From NCBI GenBank assembly GCA_030648135.1, contig JAUSIF010000186.1:1-13512 (forward strand): 13,512 nt of DNA. Direction: 5' to 3'. Shown piece after piece: positions 7,000 through 13,512 of the stretch (within the stretch, counting starts at the first letter, position 1; each line of letters opens with the position of its first letter). Both the position numbers and the translations under genes were made by a program. The notes below the pieces were generated by a model that had not been told where the DNA came from, searched no databases, and was given only the letters and a program-made list of their open reading frames with translations. The stretch is from Xanthobacteraceae bacterium (GTDB lineage Bacteria; Pseudomonadota; Alphaproteobacteria; Rhizobiales; Xanthobacteraceae).

Positions 7000-7107
7000 G
7001 TGGAATTTCCGTGGCCGAAGCGTCGCAACGATGTGATTTGGATTTTGGAGGCGCGGGACCATAGGGGCGGCCCCCGCCGGGGTCAATGGGAAACAAACAG
7101 CGGCGAA

Positions 7108-8667
7108 TCAGTCGGCGAGATTCGATGCCTGTTTTTCGCGCCGGCGCTGGACCGAGGAGGGAATACGCATCGATTCGCGATATTTCGCAACCGTGCGGCG
7201 GGCGATATCGACGCCGGCCTCATGCAGCCGCTGCACGATGGTGTCGTCGGAAAGCACGGCCGCGGGGCTTTCGGCGTCGATCATCTCCTTGATGCGATGG
7301 CGCACCGCTTCGGACGAATGCGCCTCGCCGCCGCCGGCCGCCGCGATCGCCGAGGAAAAGAAATACTTCAGCTCGAAGATACCTCGCGGCGTCGCCATAT
7401 ACTTGTTCGCGGTCACGCGCGAGACCGTCGATTCGTGCATGCCGATGGCATCGGCGATCATGCGCAGGTTCAAGGGGCGTAAATGCTGGACGCCGTAAGC
7501 CAGGAAGGCGTCCTGCTGGCGGACGATCTCGGTCGCGACTTTCAGGATGGTGCGGGCGCGCTGATCGAGCGCGCGCGTGAGCCAGTTCGCGGTCTGCAGG
7601 CATTCGGTGAGGAAGCTGCGCTCTTTGTCGCTCTTTGCGGTCTTCGATATCTTTGCGTAATAGCTCTGGCTGACGAGAACGCGCGGCAGGGTGTCGGAAT
7701 TGAGCTCGACCGTCCAGGTGCCGTCGGGATAGGCGCGCACGAACACGTCGGGCACGATCGGTTGCACCACGCCGCCGCCGAAGGCCAATCCCGGTTTCGG
7801 ATTGAGCCGGCGAATCTCGCCGGTCATATCTTCAAGGTCCTCCTCGTCGACTCGGCAGAGGCGCTTCAAGCCGGCGAAATCGCGCTTCGCCAACAGATCG
7901 AGGTGTAGGATGAACTCGCGCATGGCCGGGTCGTAGCGGTCGCGTTCCTTGAGCTGGATGGCGAGGCACTCGGCGAGGTCGCGGGCGCAGACGCCGGGCG
8001 GATCGAAGATCTGCAGGATGGCGAGCACGGCTTCGATCTCCGGCAACGGCGCGCCGAGCTTTTCGGCGATGGCGGCGAGATCGCCGCGCACATAGCCCGC
8101 CTCGTCGACGAGATCGATCAGGTGCTGGCCGATCATGCGCTGGACCGGATCAGTGATGGCGAGCGTGAGCTGGCGGGCGAGATGCTCGGCGAGCGTGGTC
8201 TCGACGGAGACGAAGGCCTCCGGATTATAGTCCTCGCCGCCGCTGCCGCCGCGGCCGACGCCGGCCCATTCGGAATAGCCGGGCGTCTCGGCCTGGACCG
8301 CGCGCGCGGTGGGCTCGCCCGCATCGTCCGGAAAGGCATTTTCGAGATTGGTATCGGGCCGCTCTTCGGTCTCCGTGCGGCTCGCTTCGGGCTGCTCGGA
8401 CCAGTCTTCGGTACGCGCGTCCTCGCTCGCCGGCTCGGCGCTCTCCTCCGACTCCGCCGCTGGCGTTCCCGCTTCCGCGGCAGCTTCCTCGGCCGAGCGC
8501 GCGGGTTCATCGACGCGCTCCAGGAGCGGATTGCGCTCGAGCTCCGCTTCCACATAGGCCGCAAGATCAAGGCTCGACAGCTGCAACAGCTTGATCGCCT
8601 GCATCAGCTGCGGCGTCATCACCAGCGCCTGACTCTGCCGGAGCTGAAGTTTCTGCGAAAGCGCCAT
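7108..8667 (-). CDS. rpoN: RNA polymerase sigma-54 factor
   Basis: This 519-residue sigma-54 directs RNA polymerase to -24/-12 promoters and needs AAA+ activators. Region I (1-50) is the Gln/Leu-rich activator-responsive part (SQKLQLRQSQALVMTPQL). Region II (about 51-145) is acidic and low in complexity, longer than in E. coli. The core-binding domain is about 150-340 (IFDPPGVCARDL, LNPKPGLAFGGG). The helix-turn-helix is about 400-421 (LRMIADAIGMHESTVSR). The RpoN box ARRTVAKYRE that reads the -24 element is intact at 489-498. The ATG at 8667 fits the family, but its Shine-Dalgarno site is weak and a 14-bp palindrome lies 8 bases before it. It follows lptB by 72 bases, the usual alphaproteobacterial order. 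Confidence 0.97.
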   Translation of the reverse strand: MALSQKLQLRQSQALVMTPQLMQAIKLLQLSSLDLAAYVEAELERNPLLERVDEPARSAEEAAAEAGTPAAESEESAEPASEDARTEDWSEQPEASRTETEERPDTNLENAFPDDAGEPTARAVQAETPGYSEWAGVGRGGSGGEDYNPEAFVSVETTLAEHLARQLTLAITDPVQRMIGQHLIDLVDEAGYVRGDLAAIAEKLGAPLPEIEAVLAILQIFDPPGVCARDLAECLAIQLKERDRYDPAMREFILHLDLLAKRDFAGLKRLCRVDEEDLEDMTGEIRRLNPKPGLAFGGGVVQPIVPDVFVRAYPDGTWTVELNSDTLPRVLVSQSYYAKISKTAKSDKERSFLTECLQTANWLTRALDQRARTILKVATEIVRQQDAFLAYGVQHLRPLNLRMIADAIGMHESTVSRVTANKYMATPRGIFELKYFFSSAIAAAGGGEAHSSEAVRHRIKEMIDAESPAAVLSDDTIVQRLHEAGVDIARRTVAKYRESMRIPSSVQRRREKQASNLAD

Positions 8668-8674
8668 CAGGCTC

Positions 8675-8688
8675 GCCGCTGCAGCGGC
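8675..8688. repeat. Perfect 14-bp palindrome just before rpoN
   Basis: GCCGCTGCAGCGGC is its own complement and lies between lptB and rpoN, 7 bases before the rpoN ATG. It overlaps where the ribosome binding site should be, and no strong Shine-Dalgarno site is seen. It could be a protein-binding site, or chance in high-GC DNA. Confidence 0.45.
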
Positions 8689-8739
8689 TCCCTGCGAGTG
8701 GTCAAGAAACTGGTCGAACGAATCTCATCTTATGGCCTG

Positions 8740-9732
8740 TTACAGCTCAAATTCCTCGCCGAGGTAAAGTCGGCGGACTTCCTGGCTGTTCACGATATCG
8801 TCGGCGCCGCCCTCCATCAGAATCTTCCCGGAATGCACGATATAGGCGCGATCGACCAGGCCGAGTGTCTCACGCACATTGTGATCGGTGATGAGCACGC
8901 CGATGCCGCGCCGGGTTAGATGCCGCACCAGCGCTTGAATGTCGCTTAACGCGATCGGGTCGATGCCGGCGAAGGGCTCGTCGAGTAGCATATAGGCGGG
9001 GCGGGTCGCCAGCGAGCGGGCGATCTCACAGCGCCGGCGCTCGCCGCCGGAAAGCGCGATCGCGGGCGAATGGCGTACCCGTTCGATATTGAACTCGTCG
9101 AGCAGCGCGTCGAGTTCCTCTTCGCGGCGCCGTCTATTGGGCTCGACCACTTCCAGCCCCGCGCGGATGTTGTCCTCGACCGTGAGGCCACGGAAGATCG
9201 ACGCCTCTTGCGGCAGATAGCCGATGCCGAGACGGGCGCGCCGGTACATGGGAAGCTTGGTCACGTCGTAGCCGTCGAACACGATCTTGCCCGCATCGGC
9301 ATTGATGAGTCCCACGATCATGTAGAACACCGTGGTCTTGCCGGCGCCATTGGGCCCCAGCAGTCCGACCGCTTCGCCGCGCACGAGATTGACGCTCACG
9401 TCGTCCACCACGCGGCGGCCGCCGAAGCTCTTCACCAGCCCGGTCGCCATGAGGGTGCCTTCGCGCAGACCAGACCGCGGCGCGGGGGCGGGAGACCGGC
9501 GGGGCGCTCTGCGCGGCTCTGACGCCGGGCGCGGCTCGGGCGCCGGGCGCGGCGCGGTAGCCGGACGCGGCGCGGTAGCCGGACGCGATTCGGAATACGG
9601 GCGCGGCTCGGGTGCCGGTCGGCGCTCCAGGGAGCGCGGAGCGCCCACATCGAGCCGCCAAGCGTCGGCCAATACCGCGGACATGTCGTCACGGGCCGGT
9701 TTCGAACGGAGCCAGGACAAGACTTTCAGCAC
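8740..9732 (-). CDS. lptB: LPS export ABC transporter ATPase LptB, with long N-terminal extension
   Basis: This ATPase powers extraction of lipopolysaccharide from the inner membrane with LptF/LptG. The 330 residues include a complete ABC domain: Walker A GPNGAGKTT (126-134), Q-loop Gln175, LSGGE signature (227-231), Walker B YMLLDEP (247-253) and H-loop His284 in TDHN. GYLPQEASIFRGLTVEDNI is diagnostic of LptB. Residues 1-94 are an unusual extension: a short hydrophobic/basic start, then Pro/Arg/Ala/Glu-rich hexapeptide repeats (PATAPR, PAPEPR). Typical LptB is about 240 residues; long N-terminal extensions are known to me in related Bradyrhizobium-type proteins. The start is GTG at 9732, overlapped by the stop of a short leader ORF. 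An internal ATG at 9450 with AAGG 8 bases upstream would give a normal 236-residue LptB, so the start is uncertain. Confidence 0.93.
   Translation of the reverse strand: MLKVLSWLRSKPARDDMSAVLADAWRLDVGAPRSLERRPAPEPRPYSESRPATAPRPATAPRPAPEPRPASEPRRAPRRSPAPAPRSGLREGTLMATGLVKSFGGRRVVDDVSVNLVRGEAVGLLGPNGAGKTTVFYMIVGLINADAGKIVFDGYDVTKLPMYRRARLGIGYLPQEASIFRGLTVEDNIRAGLEVVEPNRRRREEELDALLDEFNIERVRHSPAIALSGGERRRCEIARSLATRPAYMLLDEPFAGIDPIALSDIQALVRHLTRRGIGVLITDHNVRETLGLVDRAYIVHSGKILMEGGADDIVNSQEVRRLYLGEEFEL
9511..9618 (-). repeat. Six 18-bp tandem repeats in the lptB extension
   Basis: Six consecutive 18-base units start at 9511, 9529, 9547, 9565, 9583 and 9601. Units three and four are identical except for their first base. 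They encode the hexapeptide repeats of the LptB N-terminal extension. The unit length keeps the frame, so copy number could vary between strains. Confidence 0.85.
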
Positions 9733-9773
9733 GGTTTCCCCGCATGGGCGCGCTTGCGACCGTTGCGCGTCAT
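9726..9773 (-). CDS. Possible 15-residue leader ORF overlapping the lptB start
   Basis: An ATG at 9773 has an excellent Shine-Dalgarno sequence (GGAGG, complement of 9781-9785) 7 bases upstream. It opens 15 codons, starting MTRNGRKRAH and ending in Cys, then TGA. The TGA lies within the first seven bases of lptB (GTGCTGA), in a different frame. This arrangement suits termination-reinitiation coupling, since the lptB GTG has only a poor site of its own. The peptide is basic (two Lys, three Arg) and resembles nothing I recognise. Alternatives are chance, or a one-base sequence error that would join this start to lptB. Confidence 0.4.
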   Translation of the reverse strand: MTRNGRKRAHAGKPC

Positions 9774-9855
9774 ATTCCGTCCTCCGGCCGGTGGCAACGA
9801 AGAGACGTATTCTTAGTTACGCCGCCATGGCAATTCGCCCAGCAGCCTATGCATA

Positions 9856-10653
9856 TCATTGTTGCAGCTGTTGCAGTTGTAGCGGCTGTTGCGGATGGCT
9901 CGATTTCCGTGCCTTGTTGTCCCTACCGCCACCCTTGCCGTCCTTGTCATCCTTGCCACCCTTGCCGTCCTTGGAGTCCTTCACGCTGCTCGGAAATAAC
10001 AGGCCTTGAACGCGGGTGGGGTTCTTTCCGCCCGGCTCCATACGTGACAGGCCGGTATTCAAGTCGACGATGAGCTTCTCGCCACGCATCACGTTCGGAC
10101 CCTGGATGACCACCACATTGCCCGTAATGGTCGCCGTATTCGTCGGCATATCGAAGACACCGAAGTCGCCGGTCACCTTCTGATCCTGGTTCGTCACGAT
10201 GACGCCACCGTAGGCTTCGAGCCGACGGATTTGTTGTTCCCGCTTGGGCTGGGCCGTCGGCCCGGTCGCGACGGCCGGACTGGCCTTGGGCGTCTGCGCG
10301 GTTTGGGCGGGGGGCGTGGCCTTGCCTCTTAGCTTCGAGCCAGCCTCGCTATCGTAGAAAACCTTGAGCTGGCGGCATTGCACGACCGATTCGCCCTGCT
10401 GAGCGCGGACATTGCCGATGAAGATCGCGTATTTTTCTTTATCGCGAACTTCGAGGCTGTTGGATTCGATCTTCACCGGCTCCTTGCGGTCGCGCGAAAA
10501 GCCCTGAAACGCGTTCGGCATTCTGGTTCCGCTCTCCATGCCCTTCGCCGAGTCTTTTGCAGGCGCAGTCTGCGCCACGGCAACGGCGGAAGCGCCGACG
10601 CAACATAGGCCGGCGAGGAATGCAGCTGCCAGAGTTTTGCGGACCCGCGTCAT
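9856..10653 (-). CDS. lptA: LPS transport periplasmic protein LptA (OstA-like)
   Basis: This 265-residue protein forms the periplasmic bridge that carries lipopolysaccharide from LptC to LptD. A signal peptide (basic MTRVRK, hydrophobic 8-25, probable AVA-Q cleavage near 27/28) precedes the OstA-like domain at about 59-201. The domain includes KIESNSLEVRDKEKYAIFIGNV, TGDFGVFD and TATITGNVVVIQG. It is longer than usual because of a Pro/Ala/Thr-rich insertion (about 111-137) and a C-terminal tail. The tail is rich in Asp, Lys and Gly (about 225-250) and ends in a Gln/Leu run (QQPLQLQQLQQ). The ATG overlaps the lptC stop by 4 bases (ATGA), so translation is coupled. lptB follows after 123 bases that contain the short leader ORF. 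Confidence 0.9.
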   Translation of the reverse strand: MTRVRKTLAAAFLAGLCCVGASAVAVAQTAPAKDSAKGMESGTRMPNAFQGFSRDRKEPVKIESNSLEVRDKEKYAIFIGNVRAQQGESVVQCRQLKVFYDSEAGSKLRGKATPPAQTAQTPKASPAVATGPTAQPKREQQIRRLEAYGGVIVTNQDQKVTGDFGVFDMPTNTATITGNVVVIQGPNVMRGEKLIVDLNTGLSRMEPGGKNPTRVQGLLFPSSVKDSKDGKGGKDDKDGKGGGRDNKARKSSHPQQPLQLQQLQQ

Positions 10654-11366
10654 TTTATTTCTTCCTTGGCCTCGGGTTTGGCGGGTGGGGGTAGTGTCAT
10701 GTTCATGACGACGCCGTCACTGAATACCGCCAACGCGCCGTGGTCGAAGATCTCGATTCCACCATTCGCGTGCAGGGTTCCGTCCGGGAACTGAACGTCG
10801 ACGGGATTTTTGGAGACGACATGACCTTTGCGAACTTCGACGAACGCATCCTTGATCCAAGCCTTGTATCCGCCGGTCATTTCGATCTCGACCACTCCGT
10901 AAAGATTGATCAGCTCTTCCTTGGTATCGTAGAGACCGTTCTTGGCGCGCAATTCGGTCGTGCTTTTGTCGGCGCGCTCGACTCGACCCATGATGTTCGT
11001 AAGCTCGACCAGATTGGGCTTCGACAAATCCTGCGCGGCGGCTTCCGCGGTGACGAGATAGGGCTGCTGGTCGCGGGTAAACCCCGTCAGTTTCGGCGCC
11101 TCCATGGTGAGCTTGTTGCCAGAGATCGAGAGCTTGCCGAATTCGAGCGGCAATCCGCGGTAGACCCGCAGCGGATCGTACCAGGTGAAAAGCGCGATGA
11201 TCACGATGCCGCCGATCACCGCAGCAGGCAAAGCGTACCGCAGGAAACCCACCCTTCGGCTGTGACGCCGGGCTTTGTGGAAAGCGGCCGCGCGAAGACG
11301 CGACATGTCCTCTTCGGCATAGAGGCTCGCCTCGGCTGGACGATCGGAGATGGCGGTACGGCTCAT
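10650..11366 (-). CDS. lptC: LPS export protein LptC
   Basis: This 238-residue bitopic inner-membrane protein passes lipopolysaccharide from LptB2FG to LptA. A basic segment (KARRHSRRVGFLR, about 31-43) leads into one membrane helix at about 40-61. The periplasmic LptC domain follows, with LSISGNKLTMEAPKLTGF, LRAKNGLYDTKEELINLYG and PDGTLHANGGIEIFDHG. The C-terminal tail is Pro/Lys/Glu-rich. The ATG at 11366 gives a family-like length but has no clear Shine-Dalgarno site. In-frame alternatives are ATG 11459 and TTG 11474, closer to the rnd stop at 11492, and an internal ATG at 11306. The 4-base overlap with lptA indicates one operon with lptA and lptB. Confidence 0.9.
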   Translation of the reverse strand: MSRTAISDRPAEASLYAEEDMSRLRAAAFHKARRHSRRVGFLRYALPAAVIGGIVIIALFTWYDPLRVYRGLPLEFGKLSISGNKLTMEAPKLTGFTRDQQPYLVTAEAAAQDLSKPNLVELTNIMGRVERADKSTTELRAKNGLYDTKEELINLYGVVEIEMTGGYKAWIKDAFVEVRKGHVVSKNPVDVQFPDGTLHANGGIEIFDHGALAVFSDGVVMNMTLPPPAKPEAKEEIK

Positions 11367-11491
11367 GCGATCACGATTGAAGCTGATATGATGGATAAAT
11401 TGCGGCTTCCCCGCGGCCCGCGCGGCGCCTGGCGCTCTGCCTTGAAAGATGGGGGACATAGGTTTCCGGCGCAAGCCGGTCCGCCACGGGA

Positions 11492-12106
11492 TCAGCTATG
11501 GGCGAATAGATCCTCTTCCGCCCAGCCGGCAAGATCGAGACGCACGCGCGAGGGCAGGAAGCGGAAACAGGCCTCGGCGAGGTCGGCCCGGCCCTCGCGA
11601 ACGAGCATCTCGTCGAGCCGCTCCTTGAGCGCATGCAGATGCAGTACGTCGGCGGCGGCATAGGCGACCTGCGCGTCCGAGAGCGTCGCAGCGCCCCAAT
11701 CCGAACTCTGTTGTTGCTTGGAGAGATCGACCCCGAGCAGCTCGCGCACCAGATCCTTGAGGCCATGTTTGTCGGTATAGGTGCGCGCGAGTCGGGACGC
11801 GATCTTGGTGCAATAGACCGGCTCCGGCATCACGCCGAAGGTCTTGAACAGAATCGCGAGATCGAAGCGGGCGAAGTGGAACAGCTTGAGCCGCTTCGGA
11901 TCCTTGAGGAGCTTGACCAAATTTGGCGCCTTGTCGTCGCCGGGCGGAAACTGCACCACGTCGGCGGAGCCGTCGCCGGCCGAAAGCTGCACCACGCAGA
12001 GCCGGTCGCGGCTCGGCTTCAAGCCCAGCGTTTCGGTGTCGATCGCGACCACGGCGCCGTAGCCGGTAAGGTCGGGAAGGTCGCCGCGGTGGAGACGGAT
12101 GGTCAT
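11492..12106 (-). CDS. rnd: Ribonuclease D, short form
   Basis: This 204-residue DEDDy 3'-5' exoribonuclease is expected to trim tRNA and other stable RNA ends. The exonuclease acidic residues are present: Asp23 and Glu25 in AIDTETLGL, Asp82 in HFARFDLAIL, and Asp153 with Tyr149 in AYAAADVLHL. The QQQSSDW segment (131-137) is typical of RNase D. The chain consists of the catalytic domain only. The C-terminal HRDC domains of the E. coli enzyme (375 residues) are absent, as is usual in short alphaproteobacterial homologues. The ATG at 12106 is followed by the family start MTIRLHRGDLP; the ribosome site is weak. It lies 98 bases downstream of tRNA-Leu and 125 bases before lptC in the same direction. 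Confidence 0.92.
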   Translation of the reverse strand: MTIRLHRGDLPDLTGYGAVVAIDTETLGLKPSRDRLCVVQLSAGDGSADVVQFPPGDDKAPNLVKLLKDPKRLKLFHFARFDLAILFKTFGVMPEPVYCTKIASRLARTYTDKHGLKDLVRELLGVDLSKQQQSSDWGAATLSDAQVAYAAADVLHLHALKERLDEMLVREGRADLAEACFRFLPSRVRLDLAGWAEEDLFAHS

Positions 12107-12204
12107 CGTTCGATGGTCACGCGTGAGGCAGTCGTAGGTGCCGGGTTCGCAAGAGTGTAGCGGAAATGAATGTATGAATCGTAGCTAACATTTGCCCGAG
12201 AATC

Positions 12205-12289
<85 letters not shown>

Positions 12290-12299
12290 TTCGCGCGAT

Positions 12300-12328
12300 A
12301 GGTAGGGCTTGGTCTTTTGGCTTGTCAA
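12300..12328 (-). promoter_or_regulatory. Candidate promoter of tRNA-Leu
   Basis: On the minus strand a perfect TTGACA (complement of 12323-12328) is followed after 17 bases by CTACCT (complement of 12300-12305). The mature tRNA starts 10 bases further on. The -35 and the geometry are good; the -10 is moderate. The same promoter could feed rnd and lptC if the tRNA transcript reads through. Confidence 0.5.
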
Positions 12329-12424
12329 TCGAAGGGGCAGCGAGCGTATCGCTTCTGGACGCCGCCGGTGCGATCGAGTATCGCAAGGCGTTCCAAAGGG
12401 TATGGTTTCAGCCGGGCTTTCCTC

Positions 12425-13393
12425 ATGGCGCAGGCGGCTATCGATCGTCTCGTCACCATCTATGGCGGCTCGGGCTTCGTTGGCCGCCACGTGGTGCGTG
12501 CGCTCGCCAAGGGGGGATGGCGCATCCGCGTCGCGGTGAGGAGACCCGACCTCGCGTACCATCTCCAGCCGCTCGGCACGGTCGGCCAGATCCACGCGGT
12601 GCAGGCCAATCTGCGCTTTCCCGACTCCGTCGCCCGCGCGGCCGAGGGCGCCGAAGCCATCGTCAATCTCGTCGGCATTCTCTACGAGACCGGCCGGCAG
12701 CGCTTCCAGGCGGTACAGGCCGAAGGCGCCGGGGCGGTCGCGCGGGCGGCGGCCGAGGCGGACGCCCGCCTCGTGCATATCTCCGCGATCGGCGCCGATG
12801 CCTCGTCTCGATCGGGCTATGCCCGCAGCAAGGCCGCGGGCGAGACGGCGGCGCGCGCCGCCGTGCCGCAGGCAGTGATCCTGCGCCCCTCCATCGTATT
12901 CGGGCCCGAGGACGATTTCTTCAACCGCTTCGCCGCGATGGCGCGCTTCTCGCCGGCATTGCCGCTCATCGGCGGCGGTAGGACGCGATTCCAGCCGGTC
13001 TTCGTCGGCGACGTGGCGGCAGCGGTGGCAGCCAGCCTCGAAGGCCGCGCGCGCGCGGGCGTGACCTACGAGCTGGGCGGGCCGGCGGTGAAGACGTTCC
13101 GCGAACTCATGCAGCTCATGCTGCACGAGATCGGCCGCGAACGTCTGCTGGTGCCGGTTCCGTTCGCCATCGCGCGATTGCAGGCCTTGTTTCTGGAGTT
13201 TCTGCCGAAACCGCTGCTCACCCGCGATCAGGTCCGGCTGCTCGAGCGCGACAACGTGGTCTCGGAGGCGGCCGAGCGCGAAGGCCGCACGCTCAAGGGG
13301 CTGGGGATCACGCCGACCGCGCTCGAGACGGAATTGCCGGCCTATCTCTGGCGCTTCCGCAAGGCGGGGCAATTCTCGCGGACTGCCGCCTAG
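12425..13393 (+). CDS. Complex I NDUFA9-like NAD(P)-binding protein (extended/atypical SDR)
   Basis: This 322-residue Rossmann-fold protein belongs to the alphaproteobacterial relatives of mitochondrial complex I subunit NDUFA9. It carries the nucleotide-binding glycine motif GGSGFVG (14-20), the VAVRRPD segment (36-42), NLVGILYE (81-88), Ser120, and YARSK (132-136), matching SDR catalytic Ser-Tyr-Lys positions. Conserved patches ILRPSIVFGPEDDFFNRF (152-169) and GGGRTRFQPVFVGDVA (183-198) are typical. It may bind NADPH structurally in complex I or act as a quinone-related reductase; sequence alone does not decide. The ATG at 12425 gives the family start; an upstream TTG at 12317 would add 36 residues with no family resemblance. 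No strong ribosome site is visible. It diverges from tRNA-Leu and ends in a palindrome that includes its stop codon. Confidence 0.9.
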   Translation: MAQAAIDRLVTIYGGSGFVGRHVVRALAKGGWRIRVAVRRPDLAYHLQPLGTVGQIHAVQANLRFPDSVARAAEGAEAIVNLVGILYETGRQRFQAVQAEGAGAVARAAAEADARLVHISAIGADASSRSGYARSKAAGETAARAAVPQAVILRPSIVFGPEDDFFNRFAAMARFSPALPLIGGGRTRFQPVFVGDVAAAVAASLEGRARAGVTYELGGPAVKTFRELMQLMLHEIGRERLLVPVPFAIARLQALFLEFLPKPLLTRDQVRLLERDNVVSEAAEREGRTLKGLGITPTALETELPAYLWRFRKAGQFSRTAA

Positions 13394-13436
13394 ACCGCGA
13401 TCGATTGAGATTGAATCGGGATCGCGGTCTAGCTTT
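13391..13436 (+). terminator. Terminator-like inverted repeat including the stop codon
   Basis: TAGACCGCGATC (13391-13402) and GATCGCGGTCTA (13420-13431) form a perfect 12-bp stem with a 17-base loop, followed by GCTTTTTG. Its first three bases are the TAG stop of the NDUFA9-like gene. The T-run suggests intrinsic termination. The palindrome may also be part of a repeated intergenic element. Confidence 0.6.
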
Positions 13437-13442
13437 TTGATT

Positions 13443-13491
13443 GAGCATGATCTTTTCCGAAAACCGGTTCCCACTTTTCGGGATCATGCTC
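13443..13491. repeat. Rhizobial-type palindromic intergenic repeat
   Basis: Outer arms GAGCATGATC (13443-13452) and GATCATGCTC (13482-13491) pair perfectly over 10 bp. After a 4-base T bulge, inner arms CCGAAAA (13457-13463) and TTTTCGG (13475-13481) add 7 bp around an 11-base loop. I recognise this sequence type from memory as a frequent intergenic palindrome in Hyphomicrobiales genomes, related in character to RIME-like elements. The remaining bases to 13512 hold nothing else I can call. Confidence 0.7.
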
Positions 13492-13512
13492 TATAGCGCC
13501 TCGCCGCGCGCG

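Noticed and set aside
8122..8919. 265-codon plus-strand frame across the rpoN 5' end and lptB 3' end
   Set aside because: It is antisense to two certain genes, and its sequence is Arg/Leu/Ala-rich without motifs.

Overview
The window is high-GC bacterial chromosome with dense core genes and no mobile element, CRISPR array or defence locus. Gene content and order point to an alphaproteobacterium of the Hyphomicrobiales (Rhizobiales). The evidence is a class II-like EPSP synthase, the tRNA-Leu / rnd-lptC-lptA-lptB-rpoN-ptsN run, a TIGR02300 (FYDLN) protein, a DUF1150 protein, a short HRDC-less RNase D, and a GAGCATGATC-type palindromic intergenic repeat of the kind common in this order. I cannot name the genus.

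Left block (1-5180, minus strand; read aroA > cmk > rpsA > sppA > ihfB): 3-phosphoshikimate 1-carboxyvinyltransferase, cytidylate kinase, ribosomal protein S1, a membrane-anchored S49 protease and the IHF beta subunit, which is cut by the window edge. aroA and cmk are 4 bases apart and cmk and rpsA 49 bases apart, so they look co-transcribed. The sppA and ihfB genes follow in the same direction.

Middle block (5181-6489, mostly plus strand): a region diverging from aroA carries a TTGACA box and leads to the zinc-ribbon TIGR02300 protein, with a polyalanine linker and acidic tail. A spacer with short direct and inverted repeats, tRNA-Ala(GGC) and a small DUF1150 protein follow. The DUF1150 leader contains a possible heat-shock-type promoter and a strong 10-bp stem-loop.

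Right block (6535-12289, minus strand; read tRNA-Leu(CAG) > rnd > lptC > lptA > lptB > rpoN > ptsN): LPS transport components LptC, LptA and LptB, sigma-54 and the nitrogen-PTS EIIA protein. The hpf gene that usually sits between rpoN and ptsN is absent; only 108 bases separate them. A 15-codon ORF with an ideal ribosome binding site ends across the lptB GTG start. LptB has a long Pro/Arg-rich N-terminal extension built on 18-bp DNA repeats.

Right end (12290-13512, plus strand): a complex I NDUFA9-type NAD(P)-binding protein diverges from tRNA-Leu. It is followed by two consecutive palindromes: a terminator-like inverted repeat that includes the stop codon, and the rhizobial intergenic repeat.

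Overall this is a conserved housekeeping region. I see no undescribed multi-gene system. The points worth checking are the missing hpf, the lptB leader ORF and extension, the DUF1150 leader, and the retained zinc ribbon of the TIGR02300 protein.
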